From Siphonodentalium dalli (taxonomy: Eukaryota; Mollusca; Scaphopoda; Gadilida; Siphonodentaliidae), in assembly GCA_032622095.1 (NCBI GenBank), contig CP136069.1, positions 52,686,760 through 52,750,759 on the forward strand: a DNA stretch of 64,000 nt, given 5' to 3'. Below, one piece after another: positions 54,881-64,000 of the stretch. The notes beneath the pieces are model-generated. The model had not been told where the DNA came from. It worked only from the letters and a program-made list of their open reading frames with translations, and did no database searches. The translations under genes and the position numbers were made by a program. Every line of letters starts with the position of its first letter. The first letter of the stretch is position 1.

Positions 54881-56469
54881 TGAATGAACCAGTCACAGTA
54901 TAATTTTCTATTATTGAACATTTAACTTGAATGTCTCGAATAATCGGTACATTCATGTTTTTGTTTCGACGTCGACTGTATGCATAAAACTGATTTAAAT
55001 ATAGTAATATATAAATAATAATTAATGTACCGAAGCTTCGTATCTATAGGTTACAAACACCTAATTATTTTCCATAGGCGACAGTGTTAACTAAAAGTCC
55101 CGTCGGCTATGGGTTAAGCCTATTTGAACTTCAAGTGGTCAATTTTCCCTTAGCACGTCATCCGCTGCACCAGTATGTGACAACAAACGCGCCATTTTCG
55201 GTATTTTTTTCAAACGATAGTCTTGCATTTCCACAACTACCCCATTTACTGGACAAAAATCAGCAGCATAAACATATCCAGACCCCTTCCGTAACTTCTA
55301 GATACCACCAGACTCTTCCTGGGCATCTAAACATACACGATCGCCATATCTACGTAGGCTATGATATTCTGTTCCCGATTAGCGATATTTCCCTCAATGA
55401 TAATCAACCAATCAGCAGCCAGATTGTTTTATTATGCTGACTCGAGTTTCAAGAAGCGTAACTCTATAAAATTAGTTGCCTGTAACATATAATTGTAAAG
55501 AAAATCGAACTTTGATCATGTAAACTGCGCCAATTTTACAAAAAAAGCTTTACTGTGATACGATAGAAATATAGAAGTCATTGGACATCCTATTATCTCC
55601 CAGTGGTCCTTTGACCCACATACCCCGTTTTAAAATTGACCATTTGGGGGGGGGGGGGGTAAGAAACAACACCGATACTCGATTCCTGATAACTCTGGAA
55701 GCACAGTTTAGTAGTAAGATACTAACGTCTCATGTCATGCTTGTTTTATACATATATACTACATAGTGTCGCATGCCCCATGTCCATCCACTCTCTAATC
55801 GGAATATTATGACCACAAATGTGACCACACCCAAAATTCAGGGTTTTTCATCATAATTTAATTTGTAAAATCCGACTCGCGTGCATAACGCACAGGATAG
55901 AAAGGCATATGTATGCGTTTTGGAAACTAGTTACGTATATGTACCATATGCCTTAAGAAATTTATCCAATTTTGAACAGTACAATGTTTAATTGGATTTG
56001 AATTAGACCCCCCTCAACTTAGAAAACAAGTAGAAACCTTCTTAAATCCATGTAAAAACATTGTAGAAGCCAAGTTGTAAATTATTTAACAATATTAAAA
56101 TAATTATGGTGAATTTTAACCTTAAAATCATACTAAGATGAAATGGTTGCAATTTGGACGATTTAAAATAAATGGTAAAAAAATTGAAACAAAAACATTT
56201 AAATTCTTCAATTTTTTAGCACAATTAGTTATTTAACATTATTAACACAATTACTATTCAACATAATCACCAAAATCATACTAAAATGAAATCTTTACAC
56301 ATTGAAAAAAAAAATGAAAATTTTGAGCTTAAAATGTCGAAAAATGCCCAAAAAATCAAAAAAAAACAAAGAAGGCTACAAATTTGTTCTTGCTATCATG
56401 ATTTTTCTTCACTACCATACCTAAAACATTAAAAATAACATGGTCGCAGCTTGTCCGTCAATATGAGCA
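54881..56469. other. No gene recognised; poly-G tract
   Basis: A G-run at about 55647-55660. 55450-55500 shares GTAACTCTATA...TTAGTTGC with 29.13 kb. The A-rich tract before 56460 leads into the broken LINE. Short frames here have no recognisable domain. Confidence 0.4.
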
Positions 56470-57946
56470 ACACTACCTCCCGATCTCCTGGACTACACTG
56501 ATATCACCGACGACATGCATACACCTTGCATAGATAATTTTAAAGTACCGTGTTTACTGTACGCTGACGATCTCGTATTAACTTCGGAGTCACAAGACGG
56601 CTTGCAAAAAATGTTGACTCAACTGAACATTTTTTGTACGCGGTGGAAACTAACTGTGAACAAAAATAAGACCAAAATATTGATTTTTAACAAAAGTGGA
56701 AAAAAAATAAAACACAATCCTTTTCAAATTGGTACTCATACGTTGGAAACGACACAACAATATACATATCTTGGGTTGAAACTAGCGGCGTCTGGCACTT
56801 TCTCACATGCATTAAACGATTTAAAGATTAGAGCATCGAGAGCTCATTTTTCACTACAAAGAACATGTGACGACTCGGCACCCATTGATGTCACGTGCAA
56901 ACTTTTTGATTCTTGTGTAAAACCGATATTGACTTATGGATTTGAAATATGGGGTGACTATTCAGAAAGCCGCAAGGAAAATCCGATCGAAAAATTCCAC
57001 ACACAATTTTGTAAACGAATTTTGGGATTATTTAGAAACACATCTAATATGGCTGTACTAGCCGAAATGGGTAGATTTCCGATCTATATCAATGTATTAA
57101 GGAACATGATAGTATATTGGCTTCGAGCTAACACTTTGTGTGATAAACGATTGGTGTATAAATGTTTAAAATTGATTTCTTGTGATGCAAATAATGAGTG
57201 GTTACAGTGTATTAAAAATAACTTATATAAATATGGATTTGGGTACGTGTGGGAATCACCAAAATCAGTCAATATAGATACTTTTGGGAGAAATTTCAAT
57301 CCCGATTACAAGACCATTTCCGACAAGCATGGAGGCACCTTGATATAAAAGGTGCATGTGCAGAAAATAGTAAATTAGAATTTATGGGGAAAATCAAAAC
57401 AGATTTTGAAACAAGGGCTTCTTATTTAACAACGTTATCTCGAAATGAAAGACGTCCAATATCGAAACTTGTTACAAGCTCGCACAAGCTAGAAATAGAA
57501 ATAGGCAGACATGTGAAACCTAATCCAATCCCCGTAGAGGAACGAACTTGCAAACAATGTAGTCATAATATTCCCGCTAAAGATAACCCTATCGAAGATG
57601 AGTCTCACTTTTTATTACACTGCCCGAAGTACCACAATCCTAGTCAAGTCTTTAGCAGTTACGCGAAGAATGTGATATCAAATTACGATGTGTTAGACGA
57701 GCGCCAAAAGCTTCAAGAAATATTCAAATCTAATGATAAACAACTGAGCAGAGCTCTTAGTAAATATTTAATTGAAGCCGAAATATTACGACAATAACAC
57801 TGTAATCACTCAGCATAAATATTCTAGTCATATATTTTATTTGCATGTTTATGTATATATTTTTTTTGATTTTTGCTTTCTTTGCCATATCCTGTATCCG
57901 TATAGCGATTGCGCAATAAAGTATCTATCTATCTATCTATCTATAT
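56470..57946 (+). pseudogene. 5'-truncated, frameshifted LINE reverse transcriptase
   Basis: The frame LPPDLLDYTDITDDMHTPC leads into CLLYADDLVLTSESQDGLQK, the RT active-site YADD box, and continues through ILTYGFEIWGDY. Around 57250-57290 the frame shifts by one and continues as YRYFWEKFQSRLQDHF to ESHFLLHCPKY and the stop at about 57797. The first half of RT and the endonuclease are missing, the usual 5' truncation of LINE insertions. The tail contains (ATCT)n at about 57926-57946. Thumb and C-terminal regions are otherwise well kept, so the insertion is not ancient. CR1/Jockey-like group; the clade is not resolved. Confidence 0.88.
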
Positions 57947-57949
57947 TCA

Positions 57950-59005
57950 TCAAAATCATCGTTTATTTATCTTTCTGTATGGAATATGACACTTTCAACA
58001 AACTATTAAAGTGAGAATTCTATAGTGGGAAAGTTTTCGTGTAAATTGTGCCAGGGTAGTGTGTCCATATGTGTGGATGGGGCAAGTGTCCGATGGCAAA
58101 TTTGTCACACAGACAACCGGTATATGTAATGTAAGTACACCGTACATGAACGGATAAACGAGCAAGGTATTTCAGGTCCATCCAAGATTGACGTTTGAAA
58201 ATTGTCATCATTCGGACCATTAACCTGCATATCGTTTCATTGTTTAACTGAATTTACTGTTGGAGACTGTTGGAGCTATATTGATTCACCCAATCTCAGA
58301 AATCGAAAAATAATGATATTGTGCGATATAAAGCATGTTTACGAGATCACCGAGAAAATTACCGAAAGAAATATCAATGTTTTTGAGGGATATCAGTCAT
58401 ATTTTTATCATAGTAAAGCCTGCTTGAATGTGCTAACTTCGAGCAGATCTCAACATAAGTGTTTGTTCTGTGTTTGTGATCTCGTACACCTGCTTCTCGG
58501 CATTATAATTTGTCGATTTTATCAGTATACATTAATTTGCCTCTTTTTGCATATGAAAAATATCACTGATACTCGGCTCAAAGTGTTATAATCAACTTCA
58601 ATGTTAAACGGCCAATAAACATGCTGTTAGATATAGATAGCCAAAGAATCAATTTCAAGATTCCTTCCAACAGCCATGTTTTTTCAGCTAAGATAAATTA
58701 CATTCACACATTGTATAACTCCGGCATATATATGTTGTATCCATCATGCTTGTAACATTTCAGATATATCCGAAGATATTAAAAAGACAAGATGGCCACT
58801 TGAGACCATGATTTTTCAACAAAATTTCGGAAAGGTTTAACAGTAAAGTGTGCATACATGTACGTGCATACAACTATAGTAACGAAAAGATTAAAAACCC
58901 AAGATGACTGTAGGTGGCAATGTTTCTCATCAATACGCATTCCAATTCGATAGCTATCATATATAGATGGCATCTCAATCATGTCTGTAACATTACATTT
59001 CAAGG
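57950..59005. other. No gene recognised
   Basis: A 129-codon frame on the plus strand (58202-58591) has no domain, signal or splice support. Nothing else identified. Confidence 0.4.
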
Positions 59006-59412
59006 GAAGTCGGTAGCCGAGAGTTAGCGTACTGGTCTCTCTTGCTAGCGGACCGGGGATCTCAACCTGGTCAGGGTATTCTGACAAAAATCAGAACTCG
59101 ATCAGATACCAAGTTTCTAAGGCTAAAAAGTCTCATTCGAGATCACTGAATAAAGATCCGAATGTTAAAGTGCCGACTTCCAAGTTCCCCCATTACAACA
59201 TTTGTCCAGGTATGTTGTTGTGGTGCAGTATGCTGTCCGATCGGGTGCGGACACTAATGGCTGACCCGTGTACACGCCTCGGTGTGTGCACGTTAAAGAA
59301 CGCTACTTGAGTCACCACAGGGTTATAAAGTTACTCGGCCGTGGTAGCACCTGGGCCGGCTCATAATTGTCAGTAAATGACAGCGAGCTGTAATGTGAAG
59401 AAGAAGAAGATA
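59006..59412 (+). mobile_element. tRNA-derived SINE with (GAA)n tail
   Basis: The head GTCGGTAGCCGAGAGTTAGC and GACCGGGGATCTCAACCTGG resemble A and B boxes. The body has GTGTGTGCACGTTAAAGAAC and CACCTGGGCCGGCTCATAAT; the tail is GTGAAGAAGAAGAAG. A head fragment of the same family is at 19703-19790. Confidence 0.75.
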
Positions 59413-60575
59413 TTGATTTGCTCATTATTTCAGGCTGGAATTATATAGTGATTTTTTTTAAAGAAACTCTCAAATCTCATAATATGTGAATGGCAGTGTC
59501 ATAAATATGCGAATAATGTGTTCGGTGGTGAAAACAATACAGTCAGTAAACAAAAGAATTTTATTTCGTGATAATGTATCCGATGTTGGAGACGAATGTG
59601 GTAAATGAATACACCACATTTAATGTGAAGCAACCAAGTATATATTTTGCGACAAAAAAGACTACCACCAGTACCGGTACTAATAGTTCTCAATGCGCGC
59701 CCAATGAGGGCTATAACTTACCAAAATTAAATATTAATATCCCGTTCACTTTGTGAGATATGCTTAAATTGTGTAACTACACCGCTGTTTCTGTAGTCTT
59801 GGTAACTTTATCACACACAAAAACGCGATGAGGGTGCAAATTATGGGTTAACATTGCCGTGTTCGCTCGAGCTATCGACTTGGGGGTTGAAACTTGGTAC
59901 ATATGGGACCCTTCTGCACAACAGTGCATGCCACATTTCGCTTGGTCCCGTGGGGACGGTGCGGACGGAGAGTGTAATTTTCGGCGTTTCTGCGCACATT
60001 CAAAGCGAATTCGGTAGCAGCGTATGGGTTAATTTATTCACTTTCGCTGCATCTAGCGACTTGTCGGACCCTTGGTGGAGGTGCGGTCGGGTTTTAGTGG
60101 GACCCAACATAAGCTTGTGTTCGGCTTTTCTATGCCAAACACAACACGCGTTTTACAAAACATCAAATAAAATACTTATTATTGGCCCAAACTTCGTGTG
60201 GTAATAGTCTGAACATGAATACATATGCCTATGAACTTTATTTGTTATATTTCCCATTATTTGGACTTGTGTTCGGTTGTGTTCGGACCCTCGTCAAGGG
60301 AAGTAAACCCTGCATGGAGTTTGCTTACCGTGCATGCCGGAAGTATCCATGATCAGCACCTTATTTAAAATCATAACGTTGATCAAATAAAACTATTTAT
60401 CGTGGAATGATGGAATATGCAATATATGGAGCAATTATCGGACATTAATATGTTTACTCAAAGTAAGTAATCAAACATTTTGCAGGTTTACCCGAACAAA
60501 ATCGCTGCACATTAACTCTCACGCGGTCGAATCAACAATGGCTGCTCAATATTACCACCAGAATGTCAAGCCTTA

Positions 60576-60894
60576 TTTCGGCCAATTTGGCCGTTTACTG
60601 ATTTGAACATATTTATTGTGACCCACTATATACAATATATATTACACAGATTAAATATAACAATAATGGTATGAGTGTGGGCACAGAGGATCGGAGCACA
60701 AGTTGCCGAACTTATCGGAGCTCCTCTCCCCTGGCATTCAATTGCTAATAAATTCAAATATCGGAGATGGTTTTAATTCAGGTGTATTGTAGAAGTTAAT
60801 GTTTAAGTGTGGCTGTTGGAGTGGCTGTGGTCTCGCAGAATTGGGGTAAGGGAAACTATAACGAGAAAATTCTGATAATTATTAGATTAAGAGA
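60576..60894. other. 3' untranslated tail region of the minus-strand LINE and spacer
   Basis: Between the inverted-repeat arm and the LINE stop codon. No gene. The LINE 3' end must lie here, but no poly-A tail was pinned down. Confidence 0.4.
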
Positions 60895-63800
60895 TTAAGA
60901 GAAACGGTCTGTAGATGAGATAAATGATTGTACTGTCTCAAACAGGCGCGCATTTAGCTTTCCGCTGTAGTGTTGTACACCAAACAGGAGATCTTTTTCG
61001 GAGACAATAGTCACGTTAAGTTCATCCATACGAGCCCACATCCGATTTCGCGCTACTGCGTACAGAGGACAACTGAAGAAAAAATGGTTTGCGTCTTCAC
61101 ATGAATTACCACAAGTACAATTTGAATGGGCTGAGATGTAGTTTTCATATTTATCAAAGTTTAGGTCGCTACAGTTATTTCTAAGTCTACAGTGCAAAAT
61201 ATTTAATCTCCTTTGACCTGTATTGAAATATGGTGGGGGTTTCAAAGTCAGTTCTTTATTACAGAATGTTCTATACATGTTACTTATGATTTCGTCTTTA
61301 CTTGGTTCTGAAGAGGGGTCAACCACTTTTTTGTTATCGGTAGTAGTTTTACATGATAGATTCCATTCAGCTATCATGGATGGGACGAAACTCGATTTGA
61401 AATGAGTCGTGTTCGTAAAGTAGTTTATGTATCGCAAGGGGTTTCTGATGGGGTATCGAGATGCTTCAGCGACGGTAGCTGGTAATAGATTGGTGAGGTA
61501 GGAAGGGACATGATGAGTAATTATTTTGTTCCAGGTGTGCATTTTATGGAGGTTTCGTCTTTCGCTTAATGGGGGCCATCCAAGTTCAAATAAGACTTTT
61601 TCATCTGACACCGAACGCGTGAGACCACTTACTATTCTACCAGCGTCTGTGTATAGGGGGTCGAGTTTCCGGAGGAGGCAATCGGGTGCATTATCCCAAA
61701 CAACATCTCCGTACTCCATTATAGGAAGTACGTAAGTTTTGAACATTATCTCGAGGGTTTGTCTATTTACAAGAAATTTTATTCTCCTCAGTTGTGACAG
61801 TCTGGTTGACACTCGGCTACAAATTTCATTTATATGGGTGTCCCAATGAAGGTTCGATTGTATAGATACTCCAAGATGTTTATGACAGTCAACTTGCTCT
61901 ATTTCGTTATCACCAAGTTCGAGATCCAAAGAATCTGTCGAGGGAGTAAGTGAGAACACCATTGATTTTGTTTTGTCTGCATTGAAAGTAACCAACCATT
62001 GTTTTGACCAACAAGAAACTCTATCCAGATCTTCAAAAAGTTCGCGTGTACAGTCATCAAGTGAAGGTTGGACACTGAAAAAGCAAGTATCATCTGCGTA
62101 CATGCGAGTTAGGGAATGTATTGTCGTTGCTAGGTCGTTTATATACGTCAAAAATAAAAAAGGTCCAAGTATTGAGCCCTGGGGGACTCCTGCTGGGATA
62201 CTACGATAGTCCGAGAAAGATTTACCAACTAGGACGCGTTGTGATCTGTTACAGAGATAGCTATTCAACCAACTGTGGACATTTCCGGCTACTCCGAATT
62301 GTTCCAGTTTGAATAACAACCCCCTGTGCCAGACTCTCTCAAATGCTTTGGAAATATCGCAAAAAATTGCCGACGTATATGACTTCTCATCGAGGGCCTG
62401 GCACAGGGTGTGGTATATCTCGAGTAACTGGAAAGTTGTGCTATGTCCAGGAACAAACCCAGATTGGTATTGATATAGTATATTATTATTTGAAAAGTGG
62501 ACCATTAAGTATTTTAGTACAATTTTCTCTAAGATCTTGCTAAGGCACGGGAGTAAGGATATTGGGCGGTAGTTTTTACAGCTTGATTTGTCATTTTTCT
62601 TGTATATAGGGATAACATTTGCTAGCTTCCATTGTGTTGGGAATGCACAAAGTTCAAGCGATTTTTCAAATAACGCTTTAAGGGGGGTGGCGATAGCTGG
62701 GGTTGTGTATTGGATCATTTTAACAGTAATTCCATCGTGGCCAGATGCTTTATTGGGTTTCAGGGTCCCAATAGCAGAAATAATATCATCGATAGTGATT
62801 TCAATGTCTGTTACTGTGTTACTACATTTCTGGGTGAATGTCGGTAAACTGCACGACCAATCGTCGAGTTCTGAATTTGAGATGAACGCACCGTTGAGCA
62901 TTGTCGCTTTGGTGTGATCATCAAATACTAAGTTTCCTTTGTCATTAGTTAGAGGGGGGATAGCGCCCTTATGCTTAGTTTGCATAATATCCTTTATACA
63001 GTGCCAGAAATATTTTGAGGAAGGGTGTTCACGGACATTTTTTTGTAGTGTTTGTTCATAACGGGCTCTGGCATATTTTTTCATATTATTGACAGTATTT
63101 CGAGCTTTTTTGAATTTGGACAAGTCAGTTTCTTTTTTTGATTTCAAAGCAATTTTACGCAGTCTATCTCTTTTCCGAATCATCGTTCTCAATTCTGAAG
63201 TGAACCAATGTTTGTCTTTAGGTCTTATTAAAACTTTTGATTGTGGAACAGTTTGGTCCATAATTTCGAGAAATTTGGTGGTAAAAATATCAGTCGCCAA
63301 GTCTATGTCAGGTGCTGTTTCGATAGCGTGCAACCACTCTGGATCATTAATGAGCTTTATAGCTTCATCGAATTTGCCTCTGTCATAATTCCTAACTAGT
63401 CGGGGGAAGGGGACATTAGAGTCCGAGTCATATTTTAAGTACCCAATGACCGCGCAGTGGTCTGATATGGATCTTCCAAAGTCAATCACTTCGGATTGAC
63501 ATGTAACATTGTCGTTCACGATGATGGGATCTAGTAGAGTGGAAGTTGTCGATGTCACTCTGGTTGGTGATTCAATGACGTTTCGCAGACTATAAAATGA
63601 TATGGTTTCTCTGATTTTTGATAAGGGGTCTAGTGCGTTCGAATTGAAGTCGCCAGTTAGTATCATGGGGATGTTAAAGTCAAATGCATTTGATATGGAC
63701 TGATCCATCAACTCCCAGTACTTATCATTACAAAATTGATCAGAACGGTATGAGACACACAATAGATAGCGGGAGGCCCTGGATGTCAGCTTGAACCACA

Positions 63801-64000
63801 ATATTGAATCATCGAATTCAAGGGAGGGTATACGTTCAAAGACTAGATGGTCAGCAAAATAAACTGCGATACCTCCTCCATGGCTCGAACCGTCATATCT
63901 CTCAGGATCAGAGAATCCTCGAAGTTGTATATTATGGCTAGGAAATGCTGCATCAATATGGGTTTCGGTGAAACACAAGATGTCGTAATCTTCGATTTCG
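60895..64000 (-). CDS. LINE ORF2: endonuclease plus reverse transcriptase (5' end outside window)
   Basis: An uninterrupted frame of over 1,030 codons runs from the window edge (EIEDYDILCFTETH...) to the stop at 60895-60897; the true start is outside the window, and the apparent start at 63978 is TTG. Numbering from that TTG: apurinic-type endonuclease with GDFN at 109-112 and SDH at 172-174; RT from about 445 with WKLANVIPIYKKND, FCDISKAFERVWH (catalytic Asp 541), AGVPQGSILGP near 596-606 and the YADD box at 627-630; a C-terminal Cys/His stretch CTCGNSCEDANHFFFSCPLY. The second acidic residue of motif A is Glu (AFE) instead of the common Asp. No internal stops, so a recently mobile copy. Target-primed reverse transcription element of the Jockey/CR1-like superfamily; the clade was not resolved. 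Confidence 0.92.
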   Translation of the reverse strand, partial: EIEDYDILCFTETHIDAAFPSHNIQLRGFSDPERYDGSSHGGGIAVYFADHLVFERIPSLEFDDSILWFKLTSRASRYLLCVSYRSDQFCNDKYWELMDQSISNAFDFNIPMILTGDFNSNALDPLSKIRETISFYSLRNVIESPTRVTSTTSTLLDPIIVNDNVTCQSEVIDFGRSISDHCAVIGYLKYDSDSNVPFPRLVRNYDRGKFDEAIKLINDPEWLHAIETAPDIDLATDIFTTKFLEIMDQTVPQSKVLIRPKDKHWFTSELRTMIRKRDRLRKIALKSKKETDLSKFKKARNTVNNMKKYARARYEQTLQKNVREHPSSKYFWHCIKDIMQTKHKGAIPPLTNDKGNLVFDDHTKATMLNGAFISNSELDDWSCSLPTFTQKCSNTVTDIEITIDDIISAIGTLKPNKASGHDGITVKMIQYTTPAIATPLKALFEKSLELCAFPTQWKLANVIPIYKKNDKSSCKNYRPISLLPCLSKILEKIVLKYLMVHFSNNNILYQYQSGFVPGHSTTFQLLEIYHTLCQALDEKSYTSAIFCDISKAFERVWHRGLLFKLEQFGVAGNVHSWLNSYLCNRSQRVLVGKSFSDYRSIPAGVPQGSILGPFLFLTYINDLATTIHSLTRMYADDTCFFSVQPSLDDCTRELFEDLDRVSCWSKQWLVTFNADKTKSMVFSLTPSTDSLDLELGDNEIEQVDCHKHLGVSIQSNLHWDTHINEICSRVSTRLSQLRRIKFLVNRQTLEIMFKTYVLPIMEYGDVVWDNAPDCLLRKLDPLYTDAGRIVSGLTRSVSDEKVLFELGWPPLSERRNLHKMHTWNKIITHHVPSYLTNLLPATVAEASRYPIRNPLRYINYFTNTTHFKSSFVPSMIAEWNLSCKTTTDNKKVVDPSSEPSKDEIISNMYRTFCNKELTLKPPPYFNTGQRRLNILHCRLRNNCSDLNFDKYENYISAHSNCTCGNSCEDANHFFFSCPLYAVARNRMWARMDELNVTIVSEKDLLFGVQHYSGKLNARLFETVQSFISSTDRFS

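Larger units (their letters stand above)
51528..60575. mobile_element. ~9-kb interval bounded by long inverted repeats
   Basis: 51528-52480 and 59840-60575 are inverted relatives. Examples: GGTGCTGATCATGGATACTT, AACACAACCGAACACAAGTC, GCACCTCCACCAAGGGTCC and CGCAGAAACGCCGAAAATT on the left reappear complemented on the right. The outermost part (TTAATCTGCACCGATTT) is more diverged than the inside. The left arm has an internal duplication (CCAAGTCGATAGCTCGAGCGG at about 52104 and 52453). The interval contains a tandem array, a broken LINE and a SINE, but no transposase. It is either a large non-autonomous element or an inverted duplication. Confidence 0.55.

Noticed and set aside
55084-55440. 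118-residue frame as a gene
   Set aside because: No recognisable motif and no supporting exon structure nearby.
58202-58591. 129-residue plus-strand frame as a small gene
   Set aside because: No domain, signal peptide, splice sites or context; its length is within chance for this AT content and window size.
59010-59090. tRNA gene at the second SINE head
   Set aside because: Same reasons: it is followed by a shared non-tRNA body and a (GAA)n tail.

Overview
The window is eukaryotic. It shows intron-interrupted coding sequence with GT/AG junctions, metazoan extracellular modules (LDL-receptor class B/YWTD, EGF, sushi, HYR), non-LTR retrotransposons, tRNA-derived SINEs and very dense foldback DNA elements. 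AT-rich introns and the repeat style suggest an invertebrate, most likely a lophotrochozoan and perhaps a bivalve mollusc. That assignment is inference and cannot be proved from this sequence.

3.7-33.6 kb (+ strand): one gene supplies essentially all the host protein-coding sequence I can support. Ten exons were found by reading splice sites and codon phase, and every junction phase agrees. They encode the last ~531 residues of a type I membrane receptor: end of a YWTD beta-propeller, a six-cysteine EGF, a six-cysteine sushi domain, a HYR domain, two more six-cysteine sushi domains, a transmembrane helix and a short tail with an NPMY (NPxY-type) motif. The 5' end of the gene lies upstream of the window or was not recognised. 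From the EGF through the third sushi domain, each exon is one module with phase-1 boundaries, the signature of exon shuffling.

The introns are packed with mobile DNA: eleven copies of a TA-flanked palindromic MITE, two TTAA-flanked (piggyBac-like) MITE families sharing a palindromic core, a MULE-like foldback element with a 9-bp target duplication, and two hAT-type insertions with 8-bp duplications, one nested in another element. Two introns also contain minisatellites whose unit is the 3' splice site plus the first bases of the following exon. Seven decoy acceptors precede exon 2 and about seventeen precede exon 7. This is the most unusual structure in the window.

33.6-64 kb: no further host gene was recognised. 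The region holds a degenerate 'GGTTTGGGACAC' minisatellite split by a ~6-kb element with long imperfect terminal inverted repeats; a 30-bp minisatellite with a 420-bp higher-order period that is open on both strands; a perfect-looking palindrome with a CTTCGG loop; a ~9-kb interval bracketed by ~0.75-0.95 kb inverted repeats and containing a 5'-truncated, frameshifted LINE; and, at the right edge on the minus strand, an apparently intact LINE ORF2 (endonuclease plus reverse transcriptase) that continues beyond the window.

Exon boundaries come from reading the sequence, not from transcripts. Repeat boundaries are accurate to a few bases where a target-site duplication is given, and otherwise approximate.
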